Source: Phytophthora colocasiae (taxonomy: Eukaryota > Oomycota > Peronosporomycetes > Peronosporales > Peronosporaceae). From it: a DNA stretch of 64,000 nucleotides. The notes under the pieces were generated by a model. It had not been told where the DNA came from. It worked only from the letters and a program-made list of their open reading frames with translations, and searched no databases. Positions 10,246-20,817 of the stretch are shown here, piece after piece. The position numbers and the translations under genes were made by a program. The stretch is taken from NCBI GenBank assembly GCA_018806915.1, contig JAGKQI010000100.1:62001-126000 (forward strand), written 5' to 3'. Within the stretch, counting starts at the first letter, position 1. Each line of letters begins with the position of its first letter.

Positions 10246-13200
10246 GAACCGAAGGAAGGATGCCCACCAGCAACTACGCTAGGAGTGGAACACCACATCA
10301 ACACGGGTGAAGCGCCACCGATCAAGATACGCCCCAGAAGATACTCAAGGTCTGAGCAAGAGGTGATTGATGAAGAAGTCCAGAAGATGCTACACGACGG
10401 AGTCATTGAAGAAGGCACGGGAGCTTGGGGATTCCCGGTTGTTCTCGTACGGAAGAAGGATGGCACGGTTCGGTTTTGTATCGACTACAGGTTGTTGAAC
10501 AACATTACCAAGAAAGATGTCTATCCACTCCCACGGATTGATGATGCATTGGACACTATGCACGGAGCCCGACGATACTCGAGTTTGGATCTACATGCTG
10601 GATACTGGCAGAGTACCCGTCGCTGGAAGTGACAAGGGCGAAGACTGGTTTCGTCACTCGGCAGGGGCTGTTTCTAATTCGTCAGAATGCCATTTGGTTT
10701 AGCAAATGCACCTGGCACATTTCAGAGGATGATGGATGCAGTACTCCAGAGGACTTACGTGGCGGAGTTGTCTAGTTTATTTGGATGATGTAATTATCTT
10801 TACGGCGGGATCTGTTTCGAGGCATGTGGTGGAACTGGCATGTGTATTGGAACGTCTGGCGAGGGCCGGATTGTCGTTGAAGCCGAAGAAGTGCAGTTTC
10901 GCGATGACGAGGCTGGAATATCTCGGTCACGAGCTTGACGAGAAGGAACGCATACGTCCTTTGGAATCCTTAGTAGACACGTGTCAGACGATTTCCGGTT
11001 CCCGAGAACTCCTGACGAAGTGCGAAGATTCGTACATCTAGCGCAGGTGGATATTACAGTGACAGGTTTTGTACCGCATTTTGGAGACTAAGGCGGCACC
11101 TCTGACGAAGGCTGTTGCGTACAAGAGCTCGGAATGGGGATTGGGGCCCGACCAGCAGCAGGCGTTCGAAGTTTTGAAGGCGGAGTTGACCTTGGAGAGA
11201 CCGCTGTTGTTGGTGTATCCGGACTTCTCGAAGCCATTCCAAGTTAGTCACAGAATGCCTCAGTGGTAGGATTGGGAGCAGCGTTGATGCAGGACCAAGG
11301 TGCAGGTGACCAACCTGTTGTATGCGTCCAAGGTGAACTCACCCACAGTCGCAGAAGTAATGGGATCACGGACCTGGAGTGTGCGGCAGTCACTTTGGGC
11401 CGTTAAGCTCTTCCGCCCGTACGCTATATGGACGTAGATTTGAATTGGTGACGGATCATTCTCCCGCGCTCGCTTACCTCATGAAATGAAGAAGGACCTC
11501 ACTGGGAGGCCATACAGATGGTGCACTGCAATTTGCAGGAGTTCGACTTTCGGATTACCTGCACCGACCTGGATCTACGAATGTGGTGGCCCGGACGCGC
11601 TGTCACGAGCGCGCCCGTGAGGACTGGGTCGCGGCGAACAGGCGGAAGAACAGGAAGAGGATACCGCGATCTACTGCAGTCACGGCACCGGCGAATGAAC
11701 GTACAGTTAGCGAGGGGTGAAAAACAGCTCAGTGGGGGTACAAAAACTTCCCGTACGCCTCTAGGAGTTGGAAGCAGCTGAGACGACAAGTACGGGAATA
11801 ACACCGACGCAGTGACAGAACAGTACCGTGTAGAAACAGAGTACTCAGGATGATCGGAAGCTCGAGTGACACAGTAAACATTAGTGACAACGGACAACGC
11901 TGACGGACGAGGAGATCAAGACCCACCAGGAAGGAAGACAAGATGGTACAGCGATTGTCGGAGCACGAACGGCACCAAGGGGATTAACGGTGGTCAAGCG
12001 CGATGGACTCGTGTACTTACGTGAAACGGATGGATCATTGCGAGTGGTGTTACCGGCATCATTACGGGCAAAAGCACTGCGGGAAGCACACGATTCAATT
12101 CTACGCGTGTCACTTAGGGAACGCCACAGACCTACGGAAGACTCGAGAGGAAGATATACTGGTGTGGCCAGGGGCATGAGAGACCAAGTAAAGTACTGGG
12201 TTCGAAGTTGCAGTGGACTGTGCGACGGAGAAAAAACGAAAGCCGAAGCGCAGTCATACCTTCACTACGGAGCCTAGGAGTTGGTGCTGTAGGTGACAGA
12301 TGGGCACTCGATGCTGGCAGGCCCACTACCGGGTCACTGGACGAGGGAACCGCTACGTTATTGCTGCTGTTGACTTATGCCAGTAGATGCACGCAGTGAT
12401 GATAGCGACACCCAAGTCACACGGCAGAAAGATATCGCTTACGCTTTTTTGGTGGAACGAATTGTTTGGAGTACATGGACCGATGCGAGAACTGATCATG
12501 GATGGTGCTCAGAGCTCAATGGACTGAGTGGTAACTCGGTTGATACAATTGCTGAAGGCGAAGCAGACGAAGCCTGTGCCCGTATCGTCCGATGTTGCTG
12601 GAGTTTAGTAGAGAGCGGTACCACAAGATTTGGAAGGACATGCCAGTGGCTCAGTACGTCGATGAGAAACGAGAACGACTGGGACGACTGGATCGCTGTG
12701 CAATGTACGCGTACAACGGAGCTCGACACGGGACTACCGGCTACTCACCTAATGGAACTAATGATGGGGAGACGGCTGAGGGCACCGAATGAACTCGTTG
12801 AGAGCAAGTCAGGTACAGCAGATTGAAGCTGTTGGCCCGAATACCACCGGAAACTGGTGACGAACATGGAGTCATAGCAGCAAGGATCGCGAAGCAGGCA
12901 TTAGAAGAAAGACCAGCTGCGAAGCAGAACGATACTACCAGCCACAAAGTGAGGAACAACGTGCATTTCCCAAGGTTTGGAGACATGGTTTTGGATCTGG
13001 TCAGACCGCCACTGTGGAATTCAGGTGACGAAACTCGCTCACCAATGGATCGGACCGGCGAAGATTCCACCGGCCGATGGAGGTTTTAATACAACTGGAT
13101 TGGTACGTCGAGAAGACACTGGAGAAGCGTGAGCTAGTGGCCCCATTGCAGCTTTCTAGTCTCTTACCACTACCGACCTCACGCAGTCAGTTAGCAGGTG

Positions 13201-14310
13201 GTGGCAGACCTCAAATTACTGGAAGATCTAGCCAAGGACGACGAGCTCTTTGAAGAGTGGAGGCCAAGAACTGAGACCCGAAGAGGAACGTGACGCTCAG
13301 GAACCAACCACAGGGAAACAGTTCGTGTGACAGTCAGCAGAGCAACACCAGCAGGACGTCGAGAAGACAGGTAAAGTGGTCAATGATGACATAACAGCAA
13401 CTACGGAACCCGTTGAACGTACCTGCAGCGACGACAAGAACGGAGGTCACTCCAACGGAAAGATGCAAGAATAGCCTACAGAAGCCACGGAAGTAACAGC
13501 AACGTCCTCGAGTGATCGTAGCCCAACGATAACCCAGGGCGCTCAAACACCCCCAGCAGGTGAACAGTCAGTTGGTGGTGTTGAGAAGACGACGGCGACG
13601 ACTGCTGACGACTACAACCACCCTACAGCCTTCAGTGACGAATAAGCCAGCGCAAGAGAGGCGCGATGGCAGAAGTGCACAGCGACAACCAGCAGTGAAC
13701 AAGCGGCAAAGCGTGGCGTGCAGAGACAGCGGCACGTGAAGCTAACGAGCAGCAAAACGGAGTGCTCTTCGTGACCGACCGACGCAAGCAGCCAAGTCGA
13801 TACGATGGGTCCAGCTGCAGATTGCAGGATACCAAGTGCTACAGAAACTTTAAAACGGGCGAGGAAGTTAGGGGACAACAAACAACGACCAGGGAGGAGA
13901 CTCGGAAGACACTTAGTCATGAGTGACGCAGCTTGCCAAGGGATGGAATTACGCGAAGGCTCTTCGAGGACAAGAGGGCACTCGCGATGGCCGTCACGCA
14001 GCTAAGACCATCATGGAGGAGGCGCTACTGCTGGAACCGTTCATTGAACGAGGACAACGAAAAGTCAGGAACAAAGCTGGCAGGTATGAGACGCAGTACC
14101 GCGTGGAGTACCAAGATCCCAGACCAGGTGGACCAGTGGTGCCAGCCTGGCCTCACAGCTCCAACAGTTTGAGACACTGTTTGGCCAAGGAAAGATCAGG
14201 AAGGACGATCTTCCAGGCGGGGGATGGCGTGTGGACAAATATCAACATTCATTCGTGAAGAGCGGCTTTCGTTGGAAGAAGTTCGGGAAGCAGTGATAAT
14301 TGACCCTCAC
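10246..14310 (+). pseudogene. Pol of the outer Ty3/gypsy element
   Basis: RT starts right after the inner element (PPIKIRPRRYSRSEQEV, VVLVRKKDGTVRF, CIDYRLLNNITKKD) and stays open to about 10610, where a frameshift follows HAGYWQ. The next frames give MPFGLANAPGTFQRMMDAV and the catalytic VYLDDVIIF at about 10770. Next come a thumb/RNase H start with AFEVLKAELT (about 11160), a weak RNase H, a zinc-binding segment with RDGLVYLRETDGS and LREAHDS (about 12000-12095), an integrase core start near 12300 and a chromodomain-like tail with YETQYRVEYQDP near 14090. Many stops occur after 10610. This part is more decayed than the outer gag-protease ORF. Confidence 0.75.
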
Positions 14311-14559
14311 TGGCGACAGTGACGCGGACACCAGTTAATCGAAATTGCAGGGAAGATAATTGTGGAGACCTTGCAAGTTGAAGATCAGTGACTTTCGAAG
14401 ATCGCAATGGGAAGGGAATGACACAGCACCAGACAAGGCAAGGACACAGTGGAGCAGAGAGGCGAGGCGACATGAACACAAGCTGCAATGAACGGAGGAG
14501 AAGGCACGCAAGGAGTCGCCGAGGGAGGATCCTGACAGTGGCAGGCACTATACTTAGGA

Positions 14560-15168
14560 TAGGTGTAGAGATAGCGGGGCTACGGTAGTTAGGAGAGCTT
14601 CTGTGGCGTGCGGCTGGCCGTCAAGAACTCTCAGTTACGATTTTTCGCGACCGTGCAGAGTTAAGTAACTAAGAAGTGATTTACGCGTGAAGTGCGGCGA
14701 CTGGTCGGCTTCACCCAACAGCATTTTGAGGGTTATCTGAAGTGGCCTTGTTCTGCGGTGTACTGACCGGCGAGGACCTCCTAGGAGTAATACGCTCCAG
14801 GAGCGCACGGAGTTCTGAGGTACGACAATGAGATGGCATGCGTAGTGTGGCGGGGAACGCGGCTAGCAACCGCGCAGTTGTGGTGCTTATCGATAGCGTC
14901 TCGACTAGAGAGTGTTCACTTCAACTTCAATGTGGTGTTGCATTCATCTTGTATAGTACATGTTGTATATTGGGATTAGCACGAGGACAAGCTACAGATC
15001 TACCCAAGACTGTAGTTGCTACAAAACGTCCTCTCCCTAGCCGTCTCTACTGGACAATGTCCGCCGGGGTCCCTCTCTGGTGACGTGCTGACTCTAGTTC
15101 CTGCTTGCGTGACCAATGGCTCCCTTCGAAGTTGGAATTTCACGGCGTAAAAGGAAGTAAAGCCGACA
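14560..15168 (+). repeat. Probable 3' LTR of the outer element (start uncertain)
   Basis: This stretch has no coding potential. It lies where the LTR must be and ends GCCGACA, directly before sequence homologous to the pirin C-terminus. If the LTR ends with that CA, the duplication would be ATGTC at 15169-15173. A TGT start such as 14602 (TGTGGCGTGC) is possible, but I cannot prove it without the 5' LTR. Confidence 0.4.
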
Positions 15169-15285
15169 ATGTCTTCACGGGAGGATATTCAAGGCACGTT
15201 GCGGGACTTTGACTTGCGCACAAACGGGTTTGAAGAAGCGCACAGTTGGAGATCTACGATTGCACCACGCCGGCGCCACCGTTAA
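15169..15285 (+). pseudogene. 3' end of a divergent pirin-like gene
   Basis: There are 39 codons from ATG to TAA. The peptide closely resembles the last ~36 residues of the pirin genes in this window: EDIQGTLRDFDLRTNGFEEA here against EEIQQTWMDFQLGKNGFENA at 19,830-19,890, followed in both by HSW and an Arg-rich end. In the pirin genes this segment follows GPFVM, but here the sequence upstream is not pirin. I infer that the outer retrotransposon split this paralog and that its 5' part lies left of the window. Confidence 0.65.
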
Positions 15286-15600
15286 TTTCTTTGTAAAGCT
15301 AAACAATGTCTAATGAAGCATAAGCAATTAGCACTTCAAAAGGCAATTCATTTAGGCGTATGCACTCGATAAGCTCGTGCAGTCTTCTGCTGCATTTTTT
15401 AAAAGGATATCTAAACAACTTGGTTTAGCGTTACAAAAGTTTCACACCCTACTACATTTGAGTTCTCTCTTCCAGTCACGACATGATCTACAACGGAAAG
15501 GAACGAAACACGATATATTCCAGCTCAAATTGTGTTTGATTAAAAAAAATTCTGATCGTGTTACTGTAGATCCGTAACAACTCGCTTAGCATACAATATA
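15286..15600. other. Non-coding stretch without recognised features
   Basis: This is AT-rich sequence between two pirin-related pieces. I see no ORF with recognisable motifs. The last part probably belongs to the 3' flank of pirin copy 1. Confidence 0.5.
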
Positions 15601-17270
15601 CATGGCAACAACGGCGACCATCACCACTGCAAAAGCCACAAGAGCAGCGATCTCGCTCTCGCCAACTCTGTGCCACGACGTCAACGACGTCATTCAACGA
15701 CGGCGGTTGCCGATCTCCGACGCCCACGAGTGCGCGTTCTCGAAGCCGTTCTTGCCCAACTGGAAGTCCATCCACGTCTGCTGGATCTTCTTCTCCAGTG
15801 CACTCATGACGAACGGACCGGTACTGCACGCCACCGGCTCTTCCAGCGGCTGACCTGTCGCGGCGATGACCTCCAGCTTATCGTATCTCGTCGGCCTGCA
15901 ATTGCACTCCAAATCGCCCTGTCATCTCCAGCAGCAGCACAATAGCTTCGTGCACGGCTGGATCGAGTGCTCCACGCACTTGCCCGTCCCCGACACGGCG
16001 TACACGAAGACGTGGTGGCTCTTCTGGGGATCGGATACTCGAGCTTGGCCCCCGCCTGCAGCATGAAGTGCACATACGTGACTGGCGCCGCCGTCTCGAT
16101 GGGTCCTCGCTTGCCGAAGACCTCTCCAGCAAAACACAAGTGGGCCCTCGATGCTCTTGTCCTCATTGGAAGGCAAGTGCGTGACCGTGTCCCGGCTGAT
16201 CTCCTGGTACTTGGGCTCCACCATGCGACTCTTGCTCGGCTTGGGTTGATCCACAGCTGCAGACCGTGAGCCGGCAGCACTTCAGCTGCTTGGGGCATCT
16301 CCGCGTGCATGATGCCTCTACCTGCAGGGTCATCCACTGCAGGTCTCTCCGGTCGCAGCTCGCCCTATGTTTGCCCAGGAAGTCCTCGTGGCACATGTGG
16401 CCCTTGGACGTCGGCAGCACGTACGTGACGGTCTCGAAGCCGCGGTGCCGGTGGTCTGGGAATCCGCCGGGGAGACCCCACGTTGAACTCGTCCAGCATC
16501 AGGAACGGGTCGAGGGTTGCGCAGTCGAGTGGTGCCGATGGAGCGGTGCACACGCGCGCCGGCGCCTTCTCCCCTGCTCGCGAGCCACGAACTTCTTGGC
16601 GATGGTGCGGGGCGTGGAACATCTTCTTGGCGAAGCGGACTTGAGCGAACTCGTGGTTCACTGTTGGGTGGATTGGGCGACTTGAGCGCTCGGATGGAAG
16701 ATTGGGGAATGACCAGCAAGAAGCGATTGCGAGGTGATGCGATACCGATCAGCCCGGGTGCAACAGTGCTTTGATGTACTTGAGGTGGTATCTGGATTGG
16801 TGGAAGGCGCGAGAGGGTGCTGTGATTGGTCGGGAGGAGATGTTTACGGAAGCGATTGATGCGTCTTGGTGGCGTTGACTTGGCGGTTGTATGCGTTCAT
16901 AGAAGCGACATGTTGCCACGTCACGCGTTCTGGTGGTACCCGCAATCAAACTAGCGAGACGGCAGGCACGCTGCGGAGGCTGCTTGGCAAGCAAGATCCA
17001 CCACCGGCACAAGACTCGAGAGCTGTTGGATTTTCTGTTGTGAGAAGACGAGGAACGAGTACATGTATGATTGCGTTGGCGGAGAAGGCCACGTGGACGG
17101 CTCTGTGAACACAGGGTTGGGAACGAATTCTACATGTAAACGGTTGGAGCTGTCGACTTATGCACTACTACTCCCTTGAAGTGAAAGGTCAGAAATCGAA
17201 CTGCGTTTCGCCACAGCTTCTGGTAGTTGCTTACGGTATTTTTCAAGCACATACCCATTGGTGAACAACC
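15600..17270 (-). repeat. Left arm of the pirin inverted duplication
   Basis: On the minus strand this arm carries pirin coding sequence, its core promoter and more than 600 bp of upstream DNA. All of it is repeated in plus orientation at about 17,870-20,060. A 67-codon stretch of upstream sequence (16,812-17,012 against 18,078-18,278) translates identically in both arms. The similarity fades near 17,270. Confidence 0.85.
15694..16622 (-). pseudogene. Pirin copy 1, broken by many small indels
   Basis: Homology to the pirin at 18,459 runs over the full length. The ATG is at 16,622-16,620, DPFLMLDEFNVG near 16,500 and the stop near 15,694. The copy measures 929 bp against 885 bp for the reconstructed intact gene. 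It carries many short insertions that scatter the coding sequence over all three frames. The iron-binding region (GRGIMHAEMP in the intact copy) is disrupted. The nucleotide similarity outside the indels is high, so the loss is recent relative to the duplication. A core promoter like that of the other copy is still present upstream (near 16,700-16,718). Confidence 0.85.
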
Positions 17271-17289
17271 ACCTGATGATGCTTCACAT

Positions 17290-17440
17290 GTCAGAGATTG
17301 GTAACGCCGTCGTTGAATGACGTCGTTGAGACCGCTGCTCTTGTGGCTTATGCAGTGGTGATGGTCGCCGTTGTTGCCATATATATTGTATGCTATGAAG
17401 GTTGTTAGCATTAGGCTAGCTGCATACTAAGTATATTATT
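17290..17440 (+). pseudogene. Third fragment: pirin 3' end and 3' flank
   Basis: The sequence GCCGTCGTTGAATGACGTCG and the following ~100 bp match the last codons and 3' flank of both pirin copies. It lies in plus orientation in the spacer between the inverted arms. It resembles the flank of copy 1 most closely. It looks like a leftover of a further rearrangement. Confidence 0.7.
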
Positions 17441-17870
17441 ACGAAAATGCAATTGAGAAACAGCATGTCCAATCTGTACTGGTATCTTCACAAAGAACCC
17501 TGATGCTTCACATGCGAGTTGTGTATGTGTCCCTGGTATTTTACTTTCGTGTCAATTAAATTCGCTGTGAATATACAATACAAAACACTTCAGCAATTAA
17601 TGACTTCACCTGTAATATTCAAACACGTCTGTTCTTCTGCTTATTTTACGACGCTTGGTGGCACGATTGCTTGCTGCTCACTTCTAAAGAAAAGGATTAA
17701 AATGCTACGTCGTAAGTTCCGACTCGTAACAGATTACCATATCAATAGTATTGAATACCAACGCGAAAGTTTCCTTCTGCTGCTCCATCTTTTATAACAA
17801 TCCGACCTTATCTTGTAAAGCGTAAGCCCTTTAACAGACTACTTCCAATGTACAGTGTACACGTGCTCGT
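17440..17870. other. Spacer of the inverted duplication, no recognised gene
   Basis: This is AT-rich sequence with a 92-codon ORF (17,519-17,797) that shows no motif I recognise. I regard it as non-coding. Confidence 0.5.
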
Positions 17871-18371
17871 TCACCAATGGATATGTACGTGAACAATAAG
17901 CAACTATCAGAAGCGGTGGCGAAACGCAGTTCGATTTCTAACTCTGACCTTTAAGTCGACAGCACAAAACGTTTAGAATTCGTTCCCGGCCCAGAACCGT
18001 CCACGTGGCCTTCTCCACCAACGCAATCATACTCGTTCCTCGTCTTCTCAAACAGAAAATCCAACAGCTCTCGAGTCTTGTGCCGGTGGTGGATCTTGCT
18101 TGCCAAGCAGCCTCCGCAGCGTGCCTGCCGTCTCGCTAGTTTGATTGCGGGTACCACCAGAACGCGTGACGTGGCAACATGTCGCTTCTATGAACGCATA
18201 CAACCGCCAAGTCAACGCCACCAAGACGCATCAATCGCTTCCGTAAACATCTCCTCCCGACCAATCACAGCACCCTCTCCGCCTTTTCCACCAATCCAGA
18301 CACACTCAAGTACATCAAAGCACTGTTGCACCCGCTGATCGGTATCGCATCACCTCGCATCGCTTCTTGCT

Positions 18372-18387
18372 GGTCATTCCCCAACTT
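18372..18387 (+). promoter_or_regulatory. Oomycete-type Inr+FPR core promoter of pirin
   Basis: GGTCATTCCCCAACTT closely matches the oomycete core promoter pattern (TCATT, two pyrimidines, one base, CA, A/T, TT). It lies 72 bp upstream of the pirin ATG. A near-identical copy lies in front of pirin copy 1. Transcription would be expected to begin in the TCATT part. Confidence 0.6.
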
Positions 18388-18458
18388 CCATCCGAGCGCT
18401 CAAGTCGCCCAATCCACCAACAGTAACCACGAGTTCGCTCAAGTCCATCGCCAAGAAG

Positions 18459-19919
18459 ATGTTCACGCCCCGCACCATCGCCAAGAAGTTCGTGGCTCGC
18501 GAGCAGGGAGAAGGCGCCGGCGCGCGTGTGCACCGCTCCATCGGCACCACTCGACTGCGCAACCTCGACCCGTTCCTGATGCTGGACGAGTTCAACGTGG
18601 GTCTCCCCGGCGGATTCCCAGACCACCCGCACCGCGGCTTCGAGACCGTCACGTACGTGCTGCCGACGTCCAAGGGCCACATGTGCCACGAGGACTTCCT
18701 GGGCAACAAGGGCGAGCTGCGACCGGGAGACCTGCAGTGGATGACCCCAGGTAGAGGCATCATGCACGCGGAGATGCCCAAGAGCGAAGTGCCGGCTCAC
18801 GGTCTGCAGCTGTGGATCAACCTGCCGAGCAAGAGTCGCATGGTGGAGCCCAAGTACCAGGAGATCAGTCGGGACACGGTCACGCACGCCTTCAATGAGG
18901 ACAAGAGCATCGAGGCCATTGTGTTTGCTGGAGAGGTCTTCGGCAAGCGAGGACCCATCGAGACGGCGGCGCCAGTCACGTATGTGCACTTCATGCTGCA
19001 GGCGGGGGCCAAGCTCGAGTATCCGATCCCAGAGAGCCACCACGTCTTCGTGTACGCCGTGTCGGGGACGGGCAAGTGCGTGGAGCACTCGATCCAGCCG
19101 CACGAAGCTATTGTGCTGGAGATGAAGGGCGACGGAGTGCAATTGCAGGCCGACGAGAACGACAAGCTGGAGGTCATCGTCATGACAGGTCAGCCGCTGG
19201 AAGAGCCGGTGGCAGGGATAGGAAAAATACAATATCATACGGATTGGAGGCCTTCATCCAAGCCAATAAATAATTGAGTTATTGCCAATTTTTTTGACAA
19301 TGTCAACCAAGTCAGTAGGTCACATGAATATGTGACACTATGTCGTCTTTTCTCATGAGTTTTTGAACGAGTTGGTTGCTGTCGATGCGCCTGGATTCAG
19401 GAGGGGTTACCTCGAGAACCCTCCCACCGCGTCCAACCTCTCCAACCAACACACACAAGTCATAGTCCGAATTCCTCGACATCATACATACAACACACAA
19501 ATCAACTGATATAATATACTACAGTAGTATTTCAGTTAGGAAATGACAAGCAACTGTAATAACCCGTGTGCCCTGTGTGCAGACGTGGCCACACCACCCG
19601 TTTGGCGATAGTTCTCGCTACCATCCATTGCCAAAACAACCACACATGTCAACGACATTTGGCTATAGCCAAGATTGACCTATATAAAAAATTGCATGTT
19701 ATTGGGGTTGAGGAGCAATAAATTATTGCAATATGACATTGCCAATATCGGCAATAGTTACGGAAAATTACCAAACCCTGGCCGGTGGTGCAGCACGGTC
19801 CGTTCGTCATGAGCACTGGAGAAGAGATCCAGCAGACGTGGATGGACTTCCAGTTGGGCAAAAATGGCTTCGAGAACGCGCACTCGTGGGCGTCGGAGAT
19901 CGGCAACCGCCGTCGTTGA
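18459..19919 (+). pseudogene. Pirin-family protein, interrupted near its 3' end by a hAT element
   Basis: Pirins are nuclear or cytoplasmic cupins that bind a metal and act as transcription cofactors or quercetinases. The first 251 codons are intact. The protein has the pirin signature DPFLMLDEF (residues 37-45), HPHRGFETVTYVLPT with His56 and His58, and GRGIMHAEMP with His103 and Glu105. These four residues correspond to the usual metal ligands. A second cupin half follows. At residue 251 the frame enters a transposon (19,213-19,780) and ends at 19,277 after a foreign tail of about 20 residues. Removing the element plus one 8-bp duplication leaves 885 bp, exactly 295 codons, with the normal C-terminus resuming at GPFVM. 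The truncated protein keeps both cupin halves, so partial function cannot be excluded. Confidence 0.9.
19213..19780. mobile_element. Non-autonomous hAT-type element (MITE-like) inside pirin
   Basis: The element is 568 bp with short imperfect terminal inverted repeats: CAGGGATAGGAAAA at the left, and the complement of the right end reads CAGGGTTTGGTAAT. It is flanked by a perfect 8-bp duplication, GCCGGTGG, at 19,205-19,212 and 19,781-19,788. An 8-bp duplication and CAGGG ends are typical of hAT transposons. It encodes no transposase. The full-length hAT at 36.4-38.8 kb is a possible but unproven source of transposase. Confidence 0.85.
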
Positions 19920-20059
19920 ATGACGTCGTTGACGTCGTGGCACGGAGTTGGCGAGAGCGGATTCGCTGCTCTTGTGGTTTATGCAGAGGTGATGTTCGTT
20001 ATCACTTCCATTTATTTTGTATGCTAGGCAAACTGTTAGCACCAGGGTACATACTGAAT

Positions 20060-20817
20060 ACACTTTAAGTTTCGTACTACCTTTCATTCGCCCATGACAA
20101 CTTGTTTTTTTTAAGAGTTACCCAAGCTTGTTCGCGTATAACGCGTTCACTGTACTCAAAATAGTTCGCTGTTTTTTGTAACGTAAGAGAACTCATGGTG
20201 TTGACGCTGCAGGGTTGTTCAGGGATTGGAAAAAATAATTTGGCAAGGATTTATTGGATCATTGCCGTTTTGATGGCAGACCCAGTATGATATTGCAATC
20301 TCCAGGGCCCATTGTTGAGCTGCATCGTGTCACAGATGGTGTACTGTACACAAAGGGATAGTGATGATCATCGAAGCTTCGCGAAGTGCTGATCGAGTTT
20401 GGCAGGAATGCAGAACGAACGCAATATCACTTTCCATTTTACGCTGCATCAGTAAGAAGTGTTCAAGTTGTTTTACCATGCAATCGAGCACTGCACAAAG
20501 ATACAGCAAATTTAAATGCATTGTAGCTTCAAGTATGGGCTTCAACAGAGGGAAGGTGAATACCACATACGAAATTGGTAGCAGCACAGATAGAAATGGC
20601 GCAACAACACAGAACACAAGCAAATTTTATTGACCAATCAAAACCACTTACAACCTGTGGTGCGCAGGATTCACGCCACAACCCAAATTCTGCAGCGCGT
20701 GTTAGAACAGCCCTTCGACTGCCCAGCGTGCTCGTTCCGCCGGCTGCTCTGCGTGTGTGTTCCCCCGGCTGAGCGTGCTCGTCCCGACTGCTCCGCTTGA
20801 TCACCTGCATCGCCGCC
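20060..20817. other. Intergenic stretch with little structure
   Basis: No coding segment is recognised. A sequence CAGGGATTGGAAAAAATAAT at 20,219 resembles the terminus of the hAT element at 19,213, but no partner end was found. The last 100 bp hold two GC-rich, partly repeated pieces around GCGTGCTCGT, just before the next gene. Confidence 0.45.

Larger units (their letters stand above)
1..15168 (+). mobile_element. Outer Ty3/gypsy LTR retrotransposon, degenerate and interrupted
   Basis: This is an LTR retrotransposon on the plus strand. Its 5' end and 5' LTR lie left of the window. Gag and protease coding lie at 10-1959. The pol coding resumes at 10246, after removal of the inner element (1962-10245), in the same reading frame. 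The order protease, RT, RNase H, integrase and chromodomain-like tail is that of Ty3/gypsy. The pol part has many frameshifts and stops, so the element cannot be autonomous. Its 3' end is placed at about 15168 because the following 117 bases encode a pirin-like C-terminus. The exact LTR start is not determined because no 5' LTR is available for comparison. Confidence 0.8.
17870..20060 (+). repeat. Right arm of the pirin inverted duplication
   Basis: This arm mirrors 15,600-17,270. It includes upstream DNA, the promoter, the pirin gene and its 3' flank. The 568-bp transposon at 19,213-19,780 is present only in this arm, so it inserted after, or independently of, the duplication. Confidence 0.85.

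Noticed and set aside
10171..10632. An ORF starting inside the 3' LTR and running into RT
   Set aside because: It is a chance fusion of inner LTR sequence with the outer RT frame created by the insertion, not a gene of its own.
16266..16685. Plus-strand ORFs over pirin copy 1
   Set aside because: They are antisense shadows of the broken pirin copy.
18315..19238. A 307-codon open frame on the strand opposite the pirin gene
   Set aside because: It is a GC-rich codon-use shadow of the pirin coding sequence. It has no motif, and the sense frame has clear pirin signatures.
20219..20310. Possible second small hAT element starting CAGGGATTGG
   Set aside because: No matching right end or 8-bp duplication was found. 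The similarity is limited to the first ~20 bases.
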